The notes under the pieces are model-generated. The model was given only the letters and a program-made list of their open reading frames with translations, had not been told where the DNA came from and did no database searches. From Desulfobacteraceae bacterium (GTDB taxonomy: Bacteria; Desulfobacterota; Desulfobacteria; Desulfobacterales; Desulfobacteraceae): DNA of 15,369 bases. Below, piece after piece: positions 7,693 through 14,455 of the stretch. Position 1 is the first letter of the stretch. Each line of letters begins with the position of its first letter. The stretch lies in contig WFQS01000670.1 in the NCBI GenBank assembly GCA_015486915.1, positions 1-15,369 on the forward strand, in the 5' to 3' direction. The position numbers were made by a program, and so were the translations under genes.

Positions 7693-9819
7693 TTATGCCT
7701 TTTTAATCAACGCGCTTTTGACTGCATTTGCGAGGTCTTTCATTGAAACCGGTTTAATTAAGTATTCTTTGATTCCACATTTTTTTATCACATCAGGGTT
7801 GCAGTCATCAATACCACCCGAGCACAGGATAACCGGGATATCAGGCCTGATGTCATAAATTTTTTCAGCAAGTGTGACACCTGACATTTTCGGCATTACC
7901 ATGTCTGTTACAAGAAGATCAAATTTCTCTTTCTCCTCTAAAAACATATCCAATGCTTTTACACTGTCATTACAGGTCACCACATTGTATCCAAGTTTAG
8001 GCAGCATAAGGGTGGCCATCTCCGTCTGAAATGGTTCATCATCCACAAAAAGAATGGTTTCCTTATTACCAAAAAGCATGGGAGACTCTTTAGTACAAGC
8101 TTTCGTCTGCATATCAAAAGCCGGAAAATATACTTTAAAAACACTTCCTTCCCCCATTTTACTGTCAACTATTATGCAGCCATTGCAATTATTCACAATG
8201 CCATGGACAACGTAAAGTCCAAGTCCGGTACCTTTATCCTGTCCCTTTGTTGTAAAATAGGGATCAAAAATTTTTTCAACCACATCGGGCTGTATGCCGC
8301 ACCCTGTATCTTTAACAGTTAAAACAAGAAACCTGCCTGAATTTAATTCATACCCTGATATGATATCTCCCGGCTTGATATCAACATCATCAAGCTCCAC
8401 CACAAGAGTACCGCCTCTTTCTTTCATTGCATACCATGCATTGGTACAAAGGTTCATGACAACCTGATGAATCTGGCTCACATCGGCAAGAATATATTCC
8501 TTACTTTGCAAATTTTTTTTAATATCAATATTTGATGGAATAGAAGCACGAATAAGGGTTAAAGCTTCTGCAACAACCAGTTTCAATTTTAAAGGTTTTT
8601 TTTCATATTCATCTGCATGGCTGAATGTAAGTATCTGTCTGATTAATTCCTTTGCCCGGTCCGATCCGCTTAGAATATTTGCAAGCTTATGTTTCAATGG
8701 TGGATCATCCTGCACATCCAGCATAGCCAATTCGGTAAAGCCAATTATTCCTGACAATATATTATTAAAATCATGGGCAATACCGCCGGTAAGTGTACCA
8801 ATGGCTTCCATTTTCTGGGACTGGCGTAACTGCCTTGAAATTTCCTGTCGCTGTTTTTCAATTTTCTTTCTTTCTTCAAGTTCTTCTGCAAGCTGTTTAT
8901 TTGTCTTTTCAAGTTGTTTTGTCCTTTCCTTAACCCGCCGTTCCAGTTCATCATTGATAAATTTCAACTCCTGCCCGGACCGTTGCAGGTTATGATAATC
9001 AAGGGCCAGTTCTCTTCCCTTTTGAATGATTGACTGGGTTTTATTGGGGTGGCAGACATCGTGGGAAATCATTAATAATTTTTTTTTGTTAACATTCACA
9101 GCTGTTGCTTCAAGTAAGAATTCCCTGCCTTTATCGTCTTTTTCAACCCAAATACCGGAATTAAAGGCTTTCAGATTATTTTTTTCCCACCTGGATTTCA
9201 CTTCATTAATAAAATTCCCCATAAAGCTGAAATTATCCGCTTTACACTCACATTCTGAAAAAATTTTCTTAAGATGGGGGATTTCTTCAACCCACAAAGG
9301 GGCTTTACCGATAAGGACAAAAAAACCTTTATCGTTCATTTCAAAAACAGCAAGATTAAGTGCCCGACATAAATCCTCAAGAACAATATCCTTTTTATCA
9401 GGAGAACTTTTATCGGAGAAATCTATGATACGATTTTTCTGTTTTTCAATTAAAAGACTCAACTCATTGTACTTCTGCTGGGTTTGTGAAAGAAATGCGT
9501 CTTTTTTTGATGCATCCCACATGATCAGGGCATAACCCTCTTTTATTTTAAAAAGAAAAGCATCAATGGAGGAACCGGATGGCATTTTTATACATGAAAA
9601 CTCCATTGATTCAACTTCAAGAGGTAAAAGTCCCTCCATGAAAATAACAGCATCTGAAATATTTGTGTTCTTTTCAGGAACAGGCAGGTTTAAATCTTCA
9701 AAGTTTCCACCACACAGGGTTATTTTCTCAAAATTATCTATTATTATATATGCGATGCCGCAGTCTTTAAATATATGCAGACATATTTTGTCTAAAATCA
9801 TAGATGTAGAATCTTGCAT
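7693..9819 (-). CDS. Soluble hybrid histidine kinase (N-terminal sensor-coiled coil-HisKA-HATPase-REC)
   Basis: This 708-residue protein has no membrane segment, so it is cytoplasmic. Residues 1-100 and about 145-255 look like two divergent PAS-like sensor domains. A charged coiled coil spans about 285-330. The kinase core has H349 in GGIAHDFNN, N460, DTGCGI 504-509, FDPYFTTKG 518-526 and GTGLGL 530-535. The receiver has D593/D594, phosphoacceptor D639, S667 and K689. ATG 9819 is preceded by AGGA at about eight bases. It starts 22 bases after the stop of the small GTPase, so it is very likely the last gene of that operon. Because it is fused only to a receiver, its output must be protein-protein or through an unlinked phosphotransfer partner. 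It converges with the other hybrid kinase, 30 bases apart, without a visible terminator between them. Confidence 0.92.
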   Translation of the reverse strand: MQDSTSMILDKICLHIFKDCGIAYIIIDNFEKITLCGGNFEDLNLPVPEKNTNISDAVIFMEGLLPLEVESMEFSCIKMPSGSSIDAFLFKIKEGYALIMWDASKKDAFLSQTQQKYNELSLLIEKQKNRIIDFSDKSSPDKKDIVLEDLCRALNLAVFEMNDKGFFVLIGKAPLWVEEIPHLKKIFSECECKADNFSFMGNFINEVKSRWEKNNLKAFNSGIWVEKDDKGREFLLEATAVNVNKKKLLMISHDVCHPNKTQSIIQKGRELALDYHNLQRSGQELKFINDELERRVKERTKQLEKTNKQLAEELEERKKIEKQRQEISRQLRQSQKMEAIGTLTGGIAHDFNNILSGIIGFTELAMLDVQDDPPLKHKLANILSGSDRAKELIRQILTFSHADEYEKKPLKLKLVVAEALTLIRASIPSNIDIKKNLQSKEYILADVSQIHQVVMNLCTNAWYAMKERGGTLVVELDDVDIKPGDIISGYELNSGRFLVLTVKDTGCGIQPDVVEKIFDPYFTTKGQDKGTGLGLYVVHGIVNNCNGCIIVDSKMGEGSVFKVYFPAFDMQTKACTKESPMLFGNKETILFVDDEPFQTEMATLMLPKLGYNVVTCNDSVKALDMFLEEKEKFDLLVTDMVMPKMSGVTLAEKIYDIRPDIPVILCSGGIDDCNPDVIKKCGIKEYLIKPVSMKDLANAVKSALIKKA

Positions 9820-9841
9820 TGTTATTGTCCTGAAATATGGT

Positions 9842-10339
9842 TTATTTACAATGCATTTCTTTTACAAGCTCTTGAAACGCCTCTTTGACCTCTTCACCTG
9901 TTTTTGCACTTGTTTTTACAACAAAAATTCCCTTTTGCTGTAATCCCTCCAGTAATGACGGCTCAATTTCCCATTGATCTATTAAATCTGATTTATTAAC
10001 AGCAATAATAAAAGGTGTGCTGCCAATTGTATTGTCAACCATTTCCTTTAGATTCAATGCCGTTGCAAGAGTTGCCTTTCGTGTTCCGTCAACCACATAA
10101 ATACAACCTGAAGCCCCCCTGAGGTAAGATGCCCTGACTTTCTGAAATTCGTCTTCTCCGTAAAGATCCCATATAATAAGGTCAACATCGTCATTTTCAG
10201 TGTGCACCTGTACTTTTTCTATATTTACGCCCACTGTGGTGTGATATTTTTCCGAGAAGATGCTGTGTACATATTTTCGTACAAGGCTTGTTTTTCCAGT
10301 GGCAAATGCGCCCAGCATGCAAATTTTTTTCTTGATCAT
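9842..10339 (-). CDS. Ras/Rab-like small GTPase of bacterial type
   Basis: The 165-residue protein consists only of a small G domain. G1 is GAFATGKTS at 10-18, the switch I Thr is T35 in TTVGVNI, G3 is WDLYGED at 57-63, G4 is NKSD at 115-118 and G5 is TSAK at 143-146. The WDxxGxE form with TVGV is Rab-like. Two Ras positions are altered: Phe12 replaces Gly12, and Glu62 stands where the catalytic Gln61 would be, so intrinsic hydrolysis may be slow or use another residue. It belongs with the prokaryotic Ras-superfamily proteins of unknown function (Rup) rather than clear MglA. Its ATG overlaps the stop of the roadblock/OmpA gene (ATGA), implying coupled translation and a shared complex. There is no lipidation box, only a Cys two residues from the end. 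GTP binding is well supported; biological role is inferred. Confidence 0.92.
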   Translation of the reverse strand: MIKKKICMLGAFATGKTSLVRKYVHSIFSEKYHTTVGVNIEKVQVHTENDDVDLIIWDLYGEDEFQKVRASYLRGASGCIYVVDGTRKATLATALNLKEMVDNTIGSTPFIIAVNKSDLIDQWEIEPSLLEGLQQKGIFVVKTSAKTGEEVKEAFQELVKEMHCK

Positions 10340-12075
10340 TTCACTTGACCTGTTTTTAAATTTTTGTAAAATATTTTAAAAGTTATTGCCCTGTTATATT
10401 GTCGGTCTTTTTTAGAATTTTCTTTTGCAAGAACTATTTTATTACCAATACCGATTGGGGTAAGAAAGTCAGGGGGTATACCCTGGAAAATGAAAAGATT
10501 AAAAATTTTCCTTGCCCTTTCAAGGCTCAATCTCCTGTTTACCCGCTCACTGCCAGAGGAATCGGTATGACCCATTATAAGGATTTCAATATTCGTTTTA
10601 ACTTTTGATTGAAGTTTCCTGATTTTCTTAATTATGTCAACTGCACCTGCTAAAATTTTTTCCTGGCCTTTAATAAATTTTGTACTGTTGCTTTGAAAAT
10701 AAAGTTTAACTGCCGCAAGTTTTTTCACAGCAGCGTCAAGTTTATTCATGTCAATATTTTTAATCATTTTATCATTAAAACCATGAATGCCTGGAATTGT
10801 CATTGCCGTTTTCCGGAATTTTTCGATCCACGCCTGATGGGCTTCTCCCATTGCAGAGATGATATTTCCGGATAAATTGATTTTTATTGTTGAAGGAGGT
10901 TTTAAAAACCGATTCGCACGCTTTAAAATAAATTCAGGATCAAGACTGCAATAAGTTTTCCAGTTAAATGTGACATTAATATTTTTTTCTAATTTTTTCC
11001 CGGGTAATAATTGAGCATCTTTAACCATTGGATCACGAAGCCCGTAAATGTGATACTTACCATTTTCTTTCTGTGCAGAAAGAACGATCAATCCCTTTTG
11101 GTTTTTAAGCCTTAAAAGATATTGATGCCAGGACTTACGGGTCTTAAAGACGTTAACTCCCCACATAACAGATATCAAGAAAATTATAATAAAAATACAG
11201 GCAAGCAGAGGTGAAATACGTTTCTGCATTTTTTTCTCTTTAAATTCCAGACCTTCTTCGAGACGTTTTCTAAAAATTGAAAAAGGCAGGGTATCACCGT
11301 CAAAATTTTCCAGCGTCATCCCTGATTTCATGTGAATCTCTTCAAGAAGTTCCCTGTATTTTATACGCAGGTCAAGCGGCGGGTTCCCTCTGATTACAGC
11401 AGCAATCATTGCATGTTCCCCATGCTCAATCCATATGCTCCTGTCAGATCCCATACGCAGTGTTTCGATTTCATCTCCTGCATTTGTCTGAAAGGAGTCT
11501 TCAACAAAGTCCTGGATGGCGGTTAGCATTCCGGATACAAGATCAGGATCCTGGCTGATGATATCCCCGGCAACAACATGCTCGAGAACAAGTCCTGTGT
11601 TTATATGAATCAGAAATATCTGTTCAACCCGATATACAAGTGTGTGCAGAAGAACAACTTCAGCAAATTGTTTATGGCTCTTAAATGCTTCAAACCGCCA
11701 TTTAATACCCTGGATGGAAAAACTGTGATTCAAAACATGGTTAAGGGACTGAATCATTCCCATTAAAGTTGATGTTATGGCTTTGCGGATACCAGGGCCA
11801 AGAGCAGGAGATATTGCAGTTGCAATTGTTTCAGGATTATTCTTAACTGAGATTTTAATTGACTCATCAATAACCGGTTGGAGAACACGGGGAATGTGGC
11901 TGCCATTAATCAGGGACAGAGAAATAGCTTCCGGCAGGGACTGACTGATCTCTTTTGCCCTGACCATGGGATCATCAAGACGTCTTTCTATTCTTTGAAT
12001 CTTCTCTTTTTCTTCTTTAATGAGAAGATCCTTTAATTCATCAAGACCATTGTGTTTATCAATTTTCTGACTCAT
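10336..12075 (-). CDS. Membrane protein: roadblock/LC7-like cytoplasmic region, one TM, BON-like region, OmpA peptidoglycan-binding domain
   Basis: The 579-residue protein starts with a charged helix (10-45) and an alpha-helical region (46-145). Next comes a segment (about 146-230) whose hydrophobic pattern, including VEQIFLIHINTGLVLEHV at 150-167 and VSGMLTAIQDFV at 180-191, fits a roadblock/LC7 fold like MglB; this is pattern recognition, not proof. One membrane segment lies at about 288-306, after KEKKMQKR. The outer part has a region with KYHIYGLRDP (340-349) and a BON-like strand-helix pattern (about 395-440), then an OmpA C-terminal domain (about 455-570). In that domain D505 (GHTDSSGS) and R520 have the 15-residue spacing of the diaminopimelate-binding pair of E. 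coli OmpA. ATG 12075 has AAGGG at about seven bases. It would tie the GTPase to the cell wall. Domain calls outside OmpA are moderate. Confidence 0.85.
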   Translation of the reverse strand: MSQKIDKHNGLDELKDLLIKEEKEKIQRIERRLDDPMVRAKEISQSLPEAISLSLINGSHIPRVLQPVIDESIKISVKNNPETIATAISPALGPGIRKAITSTLMGMIQSLNHVLNHSFSIQGIKWRFEAFKSHKQFAEVVLLHTLVYRVEQIFLIHINTGLVLEHVVAGDIISQDPDLVSGMLTAIQDFVEDSFQTNAGDEIETLRMGSDRSIWIEHGEHAMIAAVIRGNPPLDLRIKYRELLEEIHMKSGMTLENFDGDTLPFSIFRKRLEEGLEFKEKKMQKRISPLLACIFIIIFLISVMWGVNVFKTRKSWHQYLLRLKNQKGLIVLSAQKENGKYHIYGLRDPMVKDAQLLPGKKLEKNINVTFNWKTYCSLDPEFILKRANRFLKPPSTIKINLSGNIISAMGEAHQAWIEKFRKTAMTIPGIHGFNDKMIKNIDMNKLDAAVKKLAAVKLYFQSNSTKFIKGQEKILAGAVDIIKKIRKLQSKVKTNIEILIMGHTDSSGSERVNRRLSLERARKIFNLFIFQGIPPDFLTPIGIGNKIVLAKENSKKDRQYNRAITFKIFYKNLKTGQVK

Positions 12076-12102
12076 TGATAATCCCTTTTCCTGTCCTCCA
12101 GT

Positions 12103-12268
12103 TTAAGGGAACTGGAAGAAAATAATATACGTATATCGTGCAGTACTTTTGTTCGTTTTCAAGGCGTGATGACAGGTGCATAGTCGAACTATGTGCCTGT
12201 TATCACAACAGAGAAAACGGGCAAAAGGGCAAACAGAATGCGTAAATTATTTTTTGGAAGTTCCCTAA
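12103..12268. repeat. Long palindromic element E2 (same family as 2-133)
   Basis: This is an almost complete hairpin of 166 bases. Arms 103-113/259-268 (add 12,000 to all positions here) pair with one bulged A, 119-126 with 246-253, 128-133 with 239-244, 146-160 with 213-227 (15 of 15 including two G-U) and 166-184 with 188-206 (19 of 19 including three G-U). The apical loop is CGA. The asymmetric internal loop is AAGGC at 161-165 opposite AACAGA at 207-212, the same as in E1. All six wobble pairs are G-U when read on the plus strand and A-C mismatches on the minus strand. It lies between two minus-strand genes of the GTPase locus, with no coding capacity. It may be a mobile palindrome or a plus-strand RNA. 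Confidence 0.8.
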
Positions 12269-12344
12269 CACAAAACACATCAGTTCCTTAGCGCCTTAGT
12301 TCTCAATTCCTGTCAAAAAGAAATTGGGGAGAGGCAAATGATTT

Positions 12345-12363
12345 GCGGGCATCGCCCGCTTTA
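12345..12363 (-). repeat. Small GC palindrome repeated from 2751-2768
   Basis: The palindrome GCGGGC-ATC-GCCCGC is followed by the TTTA whose last three bases are the stop codon of the coiled-coil gene (read in reverse). Eighteen bases are identical to 2751-2768. Here no T tract follows on the minus strand, so terminator activity for the coiled-coil gene is doubtful; the gene downstream may still be cotranscribed. Confidence 0.6.
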
Positions 12364-12990
12364 GCCATTTATATTGCCTGAAGAACCTATATTTTGATCT
12401 CCTGAAAGCCGCATTGCAAGCTCAAGAAAAAAACCGGACAGATCAGAGCGGTTAACCTTTGCATCATCAAGTTCATTTGCTGTCTGTTTTAAACTGTTTG
12501 ATGCCTGATCAGCTTTAGACCGTATCTCTGCGCTTAACTGTTTTGACTGTTCTAAAATCTGATCCCTTAATTCCGTGGATTTTTCAGCAAGATTAGTTTC
12601 TTCCTGTAATATTTTTTTGTTCAGCGTTTCAAAGCTCTCTTTTAATTCCTGGTGAAGGTCTTTATCGGACACGACCCTTTCGTCAGATTCCTTTTTTATA
12701 CGATCATTTATATCTTTCATCTCCTGTTTGACATAAAGTTCAAGAGAATCAATCCTTTTTAAAAGTTCTTCTTTGAGTTCACCTGATTCCTGGATAAGCT
12801 GGTTTTCCATCCTGACAAATCGTTTTTCGTAATCTTTTGCCTGATTCCCAAACAGTATATCACGAATTTTATCTATATTTCCTGCACCGGGCATCACTGA
12901 TTTAGTTCCGGACAACTCATGGTCATTGCTATTAGACAGGTCAGGCTTATCAGACGGTTTTTCTGCTTTTGATTTGGATTCTTTGTTCAT
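12361..12990 (-). CDS. Coiled-coil accessory protein of the GTPase/OmpA locus
   Basis: The 209-residue protein is soluble, without signal peptide or membrane segment. Residues 1-38 are polar and probably disordered. A conserved-looking motif KIRDILFGNQ (41-50) followed by DYEKRF (53-58) opens a long helical region (about 51-175) with heptad-like spacing and high Glu/Lys content, ending in a short helix SDLSGFFLELAMRLSG (182-197). From memory, proteins with an IRDILFG motif and this ending occur next to GTPase/OmpA pairs in other bacteria, so I take it as a bona fide member of this locus; that recollection needs a search. ATG 12990 is chosen because AAGGAGA lies about seven bases before it. 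The longer in-frame start at 13074 has no ribosome site and would overlap a terminator-like hairpin. Role unknown; scaffold or effector of the GTPase is plausible. Confidence 0.82.
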   Translation of the reverse strand: MNKESKSKAEKPSDKPDLSNSNDHELSGTKSVMPGAGNIDKIRDILFGNQAKDYEKRFVRMENQLIQESGELKEELLKRIDSLELYVKQEMKDINDRIKKESDERVVSDKDLHQELKESFETLNKKILQEETNLAEKSTELRDQILEQSKQLSAEIRSKADQASNSLKQTANELDDAKVNRSDLSGFFLELAMRLSGDQNIGSSGNING

Positions 12991-13053
12991 GGTGAGTCTC
13001 CTTTTCGTCCTTAACATATTTTTATCCAAAAAGATTACAAACAGGCGAAACTG

Positions 13054-13087
13054 AAAAAATGCTGTAAATGACAACCTGGATTACAGC
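13054..13087 (-). terminator. Terminator-like hairpin upstream of the coiled-coil gene
   Basis: On the minus strand, GCTGTAA (13087-13081), a 13-base loop and TTACAGC (13067-13061) are followed by ATTTTTT. The stem is short but the T run is clear. It is 64 bases before the start codon, so it either stops read-through from the lipoprotein gene or acts as a leader attenuator. Confidence 0.45.
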
Positions 13088-13204
13088 AATTTTAAAGGTG
13101 AAATATTATTTATTGGTATTCAAATTAATCAGGAAAGTCAAGCGAATAGATCTTTTTATTCCATGCAGAGATACAGGACGGTCAGTATCAGGGCGTTCAA
13201 TGAT

Positions 13205-13246
13205 GGAAAAGCAGCCCGGGACTGCGGTTCACCGACGGTCCCGGGC
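13205..13246 (-). terminator. Probable intrinsic terminator of the CsgG-family gene
   Basis: A perfect 9-base GC-rich stem (GCCCGGGAC at 13214-13222 with GTCCCGGGC at 13238-13246) has a 15-base loop. On the minus strand it is followed by TGCTTTT. It lies about 24 bases after the TAG of the lipoprotein gene, the expected place for its terminator. Confidence 0.6.
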
Positions 13247-13269
13247 CTGAAAAACTAACTGAGGCTGAA

Positions 13270-14334
13270 CTATTTCCAGTACTTTTGCAGGTACTTCCTT
13301 TCGAGCAGTTTTATTGAATTTACATCAATATTGCCACCGGGCGCGGTAAACTGGATCAAATCATTTTTATAGGTAATTTTTCTGGGGCTGCTGAAGGTAA
13401 ATGTCCTGGATTTGTCCTTTGTCATGACAACATAATCATAAGCCCTGGTGCTTTTATTGTACGTCCGTTGTGTCATAACGCCCTGGATTAACCCATTGGA
13501 TGCCTCCATCGCAGCCTTGCCACCCTGGACGCTTAAATTTCCGCCGGTGCCAAGCCCGCCTTTGACAGTCTGAGCTTTATAGGCTTTAACCGCTTTGATC
13601 AGGTTGTTCATGGAGTCTGTAAATGCGGCGACGATCACTTTTCCTTCAGGTGTTCTGGAATAGGCACCGGCACCGCCCGCAGCGCCGCCAAATACGCCAC
13701 CCAATAGAGCGAAATCCGTATTTCTTGCGCTGCCCTCTGCTGCGGCAAGCTGGACGCCTGATCGGTTTTCGACCAGGGTGAGTATGGTGCTGGCATCGCT
13801 GGTTTTCATCCCACCGGCTACTGCGCCGACCACCGAACCGAAAAGAGCGCCGACGACGGCACCTGCACCGCCGGTATTGTTCGAGCTGAAGGTAATAGAA
13901 GGGGTGACCGTGTAATCGGCTGCTACCATCTGACCTTTACCGAAATTTGAACCACTGCGCATCTCTCCGGACTTCATTAATTGCCTTTCCTGAAGCATCT
14001 GTTTCATGGCTTTGCCACGTTCAACAACGACGAAACAATTTGATTGCTGGGCCAGCAGCCTTATCACAGGAACAGTTGACGGCAGCCGTAGATCGTGAGT
14101 TAAATAATTATACCAGTTTTCGGACCGATCTTCGTAAATTGCCAGGGTTCCCAGGGATGCGTTGCAATGTTCCAGACCGGCATTTGCGTTTTGGGCATTG
14201 GCGCCGCCGGCAGAACCGGTTGCAGTTGTTTTGGCGGCACTTGACCCCGTTGACATGGATGACATGCATCCAGCCATACAGAATGAAAGTACACACATAC
14301 ATACAAGTAGAAACAAGAATAATTTTTTATTCAT
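13270..14334 (-). CDS. CsgG/HfaB-family lipoprotein
   Basis: The 354-residue product has a lipoprotein signal peptide with C23 in MAGC as the lipidated residue. A Ser/Thr/Gly/Ala-rich spacer (24-55) is followed by a CsgG-like domain (about 58-255). That domain includes a short conserved helix with VERGKAMKQMLQERQLM (104-120), a strand AADYTVTPSI (138-147) and two glycine-rich, zipper-like segments (155-175 and 209-224). CsgG proteins are outer-membrane lipoproteins that form secretion channels for curli; relatives such as HfaB serve holdfast attachment. No csgA, csgB, csgE or csgF is visible, so a curli role is not supported. The C-terminal 100 residues are beta-rich and unassigned. ATG 14334 has AGAGGA about nine bases before it, and a promoter lies at 14395-14424. 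The gene is visibly richer in G+C than its neighbours. Confidence 0.82.
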   Translation of the reverse strand: MNKKLFLFLLVCMCVLSFCMAGCMSSMSTGSSAAKTTATGSAGGANAQNANAGLEHCNASLGTLAIYEDRSENWYNYLTHDLRLPSTVPVIRLLAQQSNCFVVVERGKAMKQMLQERQLMKSGEMRSGSNFGKGQMVAADYTVTPSITFSSNNTGGAGAVVGALFGSVVGAVAGGMKTSDASTILTLVENRSGVQLAAAEGSARNTDFALLGGVFGGAAGGAGAYSRTPEGKVIVAAFTDSMNNLIKAVKAYKAQTVKGGLGTGGNLSVQGGKAAMEASNGLIQGVMTQRTYNKSTRAYDYVVMTKDKSRTFTFSSPRKITYKNDLIQFTAPGGNIDVNSIKLLERKYLQKYWK

Positions 14335-14394
14335 TGGGTCATTCCTCTCAATAAATTAATTTAATAATGAACTGAACCTATTTATTTAAATCAA

Positions 14395-14424
14395 ATACTA
14401 AAAGAACGCGGCTGCAATTGTCAA
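14395..14424 (-). promoter_or_regulatory. Sigma-70-like promoter for the CsgG-family lipoprotein gene
   Basis: On the minus strand a perfect TTGACA (14424-14419) is followed after 18 bases by TAGTAT (14400-14395), four of six to consensus. The predicted transcription start is near 14388, giving a leader of about 54 bases with a ribosome site. Confidence 0.5.
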
Positions 14425-14433
14425 GAAATTAAG

Positions 14434-14455
14434 AAAAAAATCTGTTATATCAGAT
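14434..14455 (-). terminator. Possible weak terminator at the end of the Bat-type gene
   Basis: Minus strand ATCTG, loop ATATAA, CAGAT, then a run of seven T. The stem has only five pairs and includes the TGA stop codon of the upstream gene. The long T run is the main support. Confidence 0.4.

Noticed and set aside
9026..9535. 169-codon open frame on the plus strand
   Set aside because: It is antisense to the sensor region of the kinase at 7693-9819 and has a Ser/Phe/Leu-rich composition typical of a shadow frame.
12287..12316. Minus-strand TTGACA as promoter for the roadblock/OmpA gene
   Set aside because: The -35 is perfect, but spacings of 16-18 bases give only GCGCTA, CGCTAA or GCTAAG as -10, too weak to call.
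12990..13074. Longer start (13074) for the coiled-coil gene
   Set aside because: It has no ribosome site, overlaps a terminator-like hairpin and adds a hydrophobic stretch unlike the rest. ATG 12990 has AAGGAGA at good distance.
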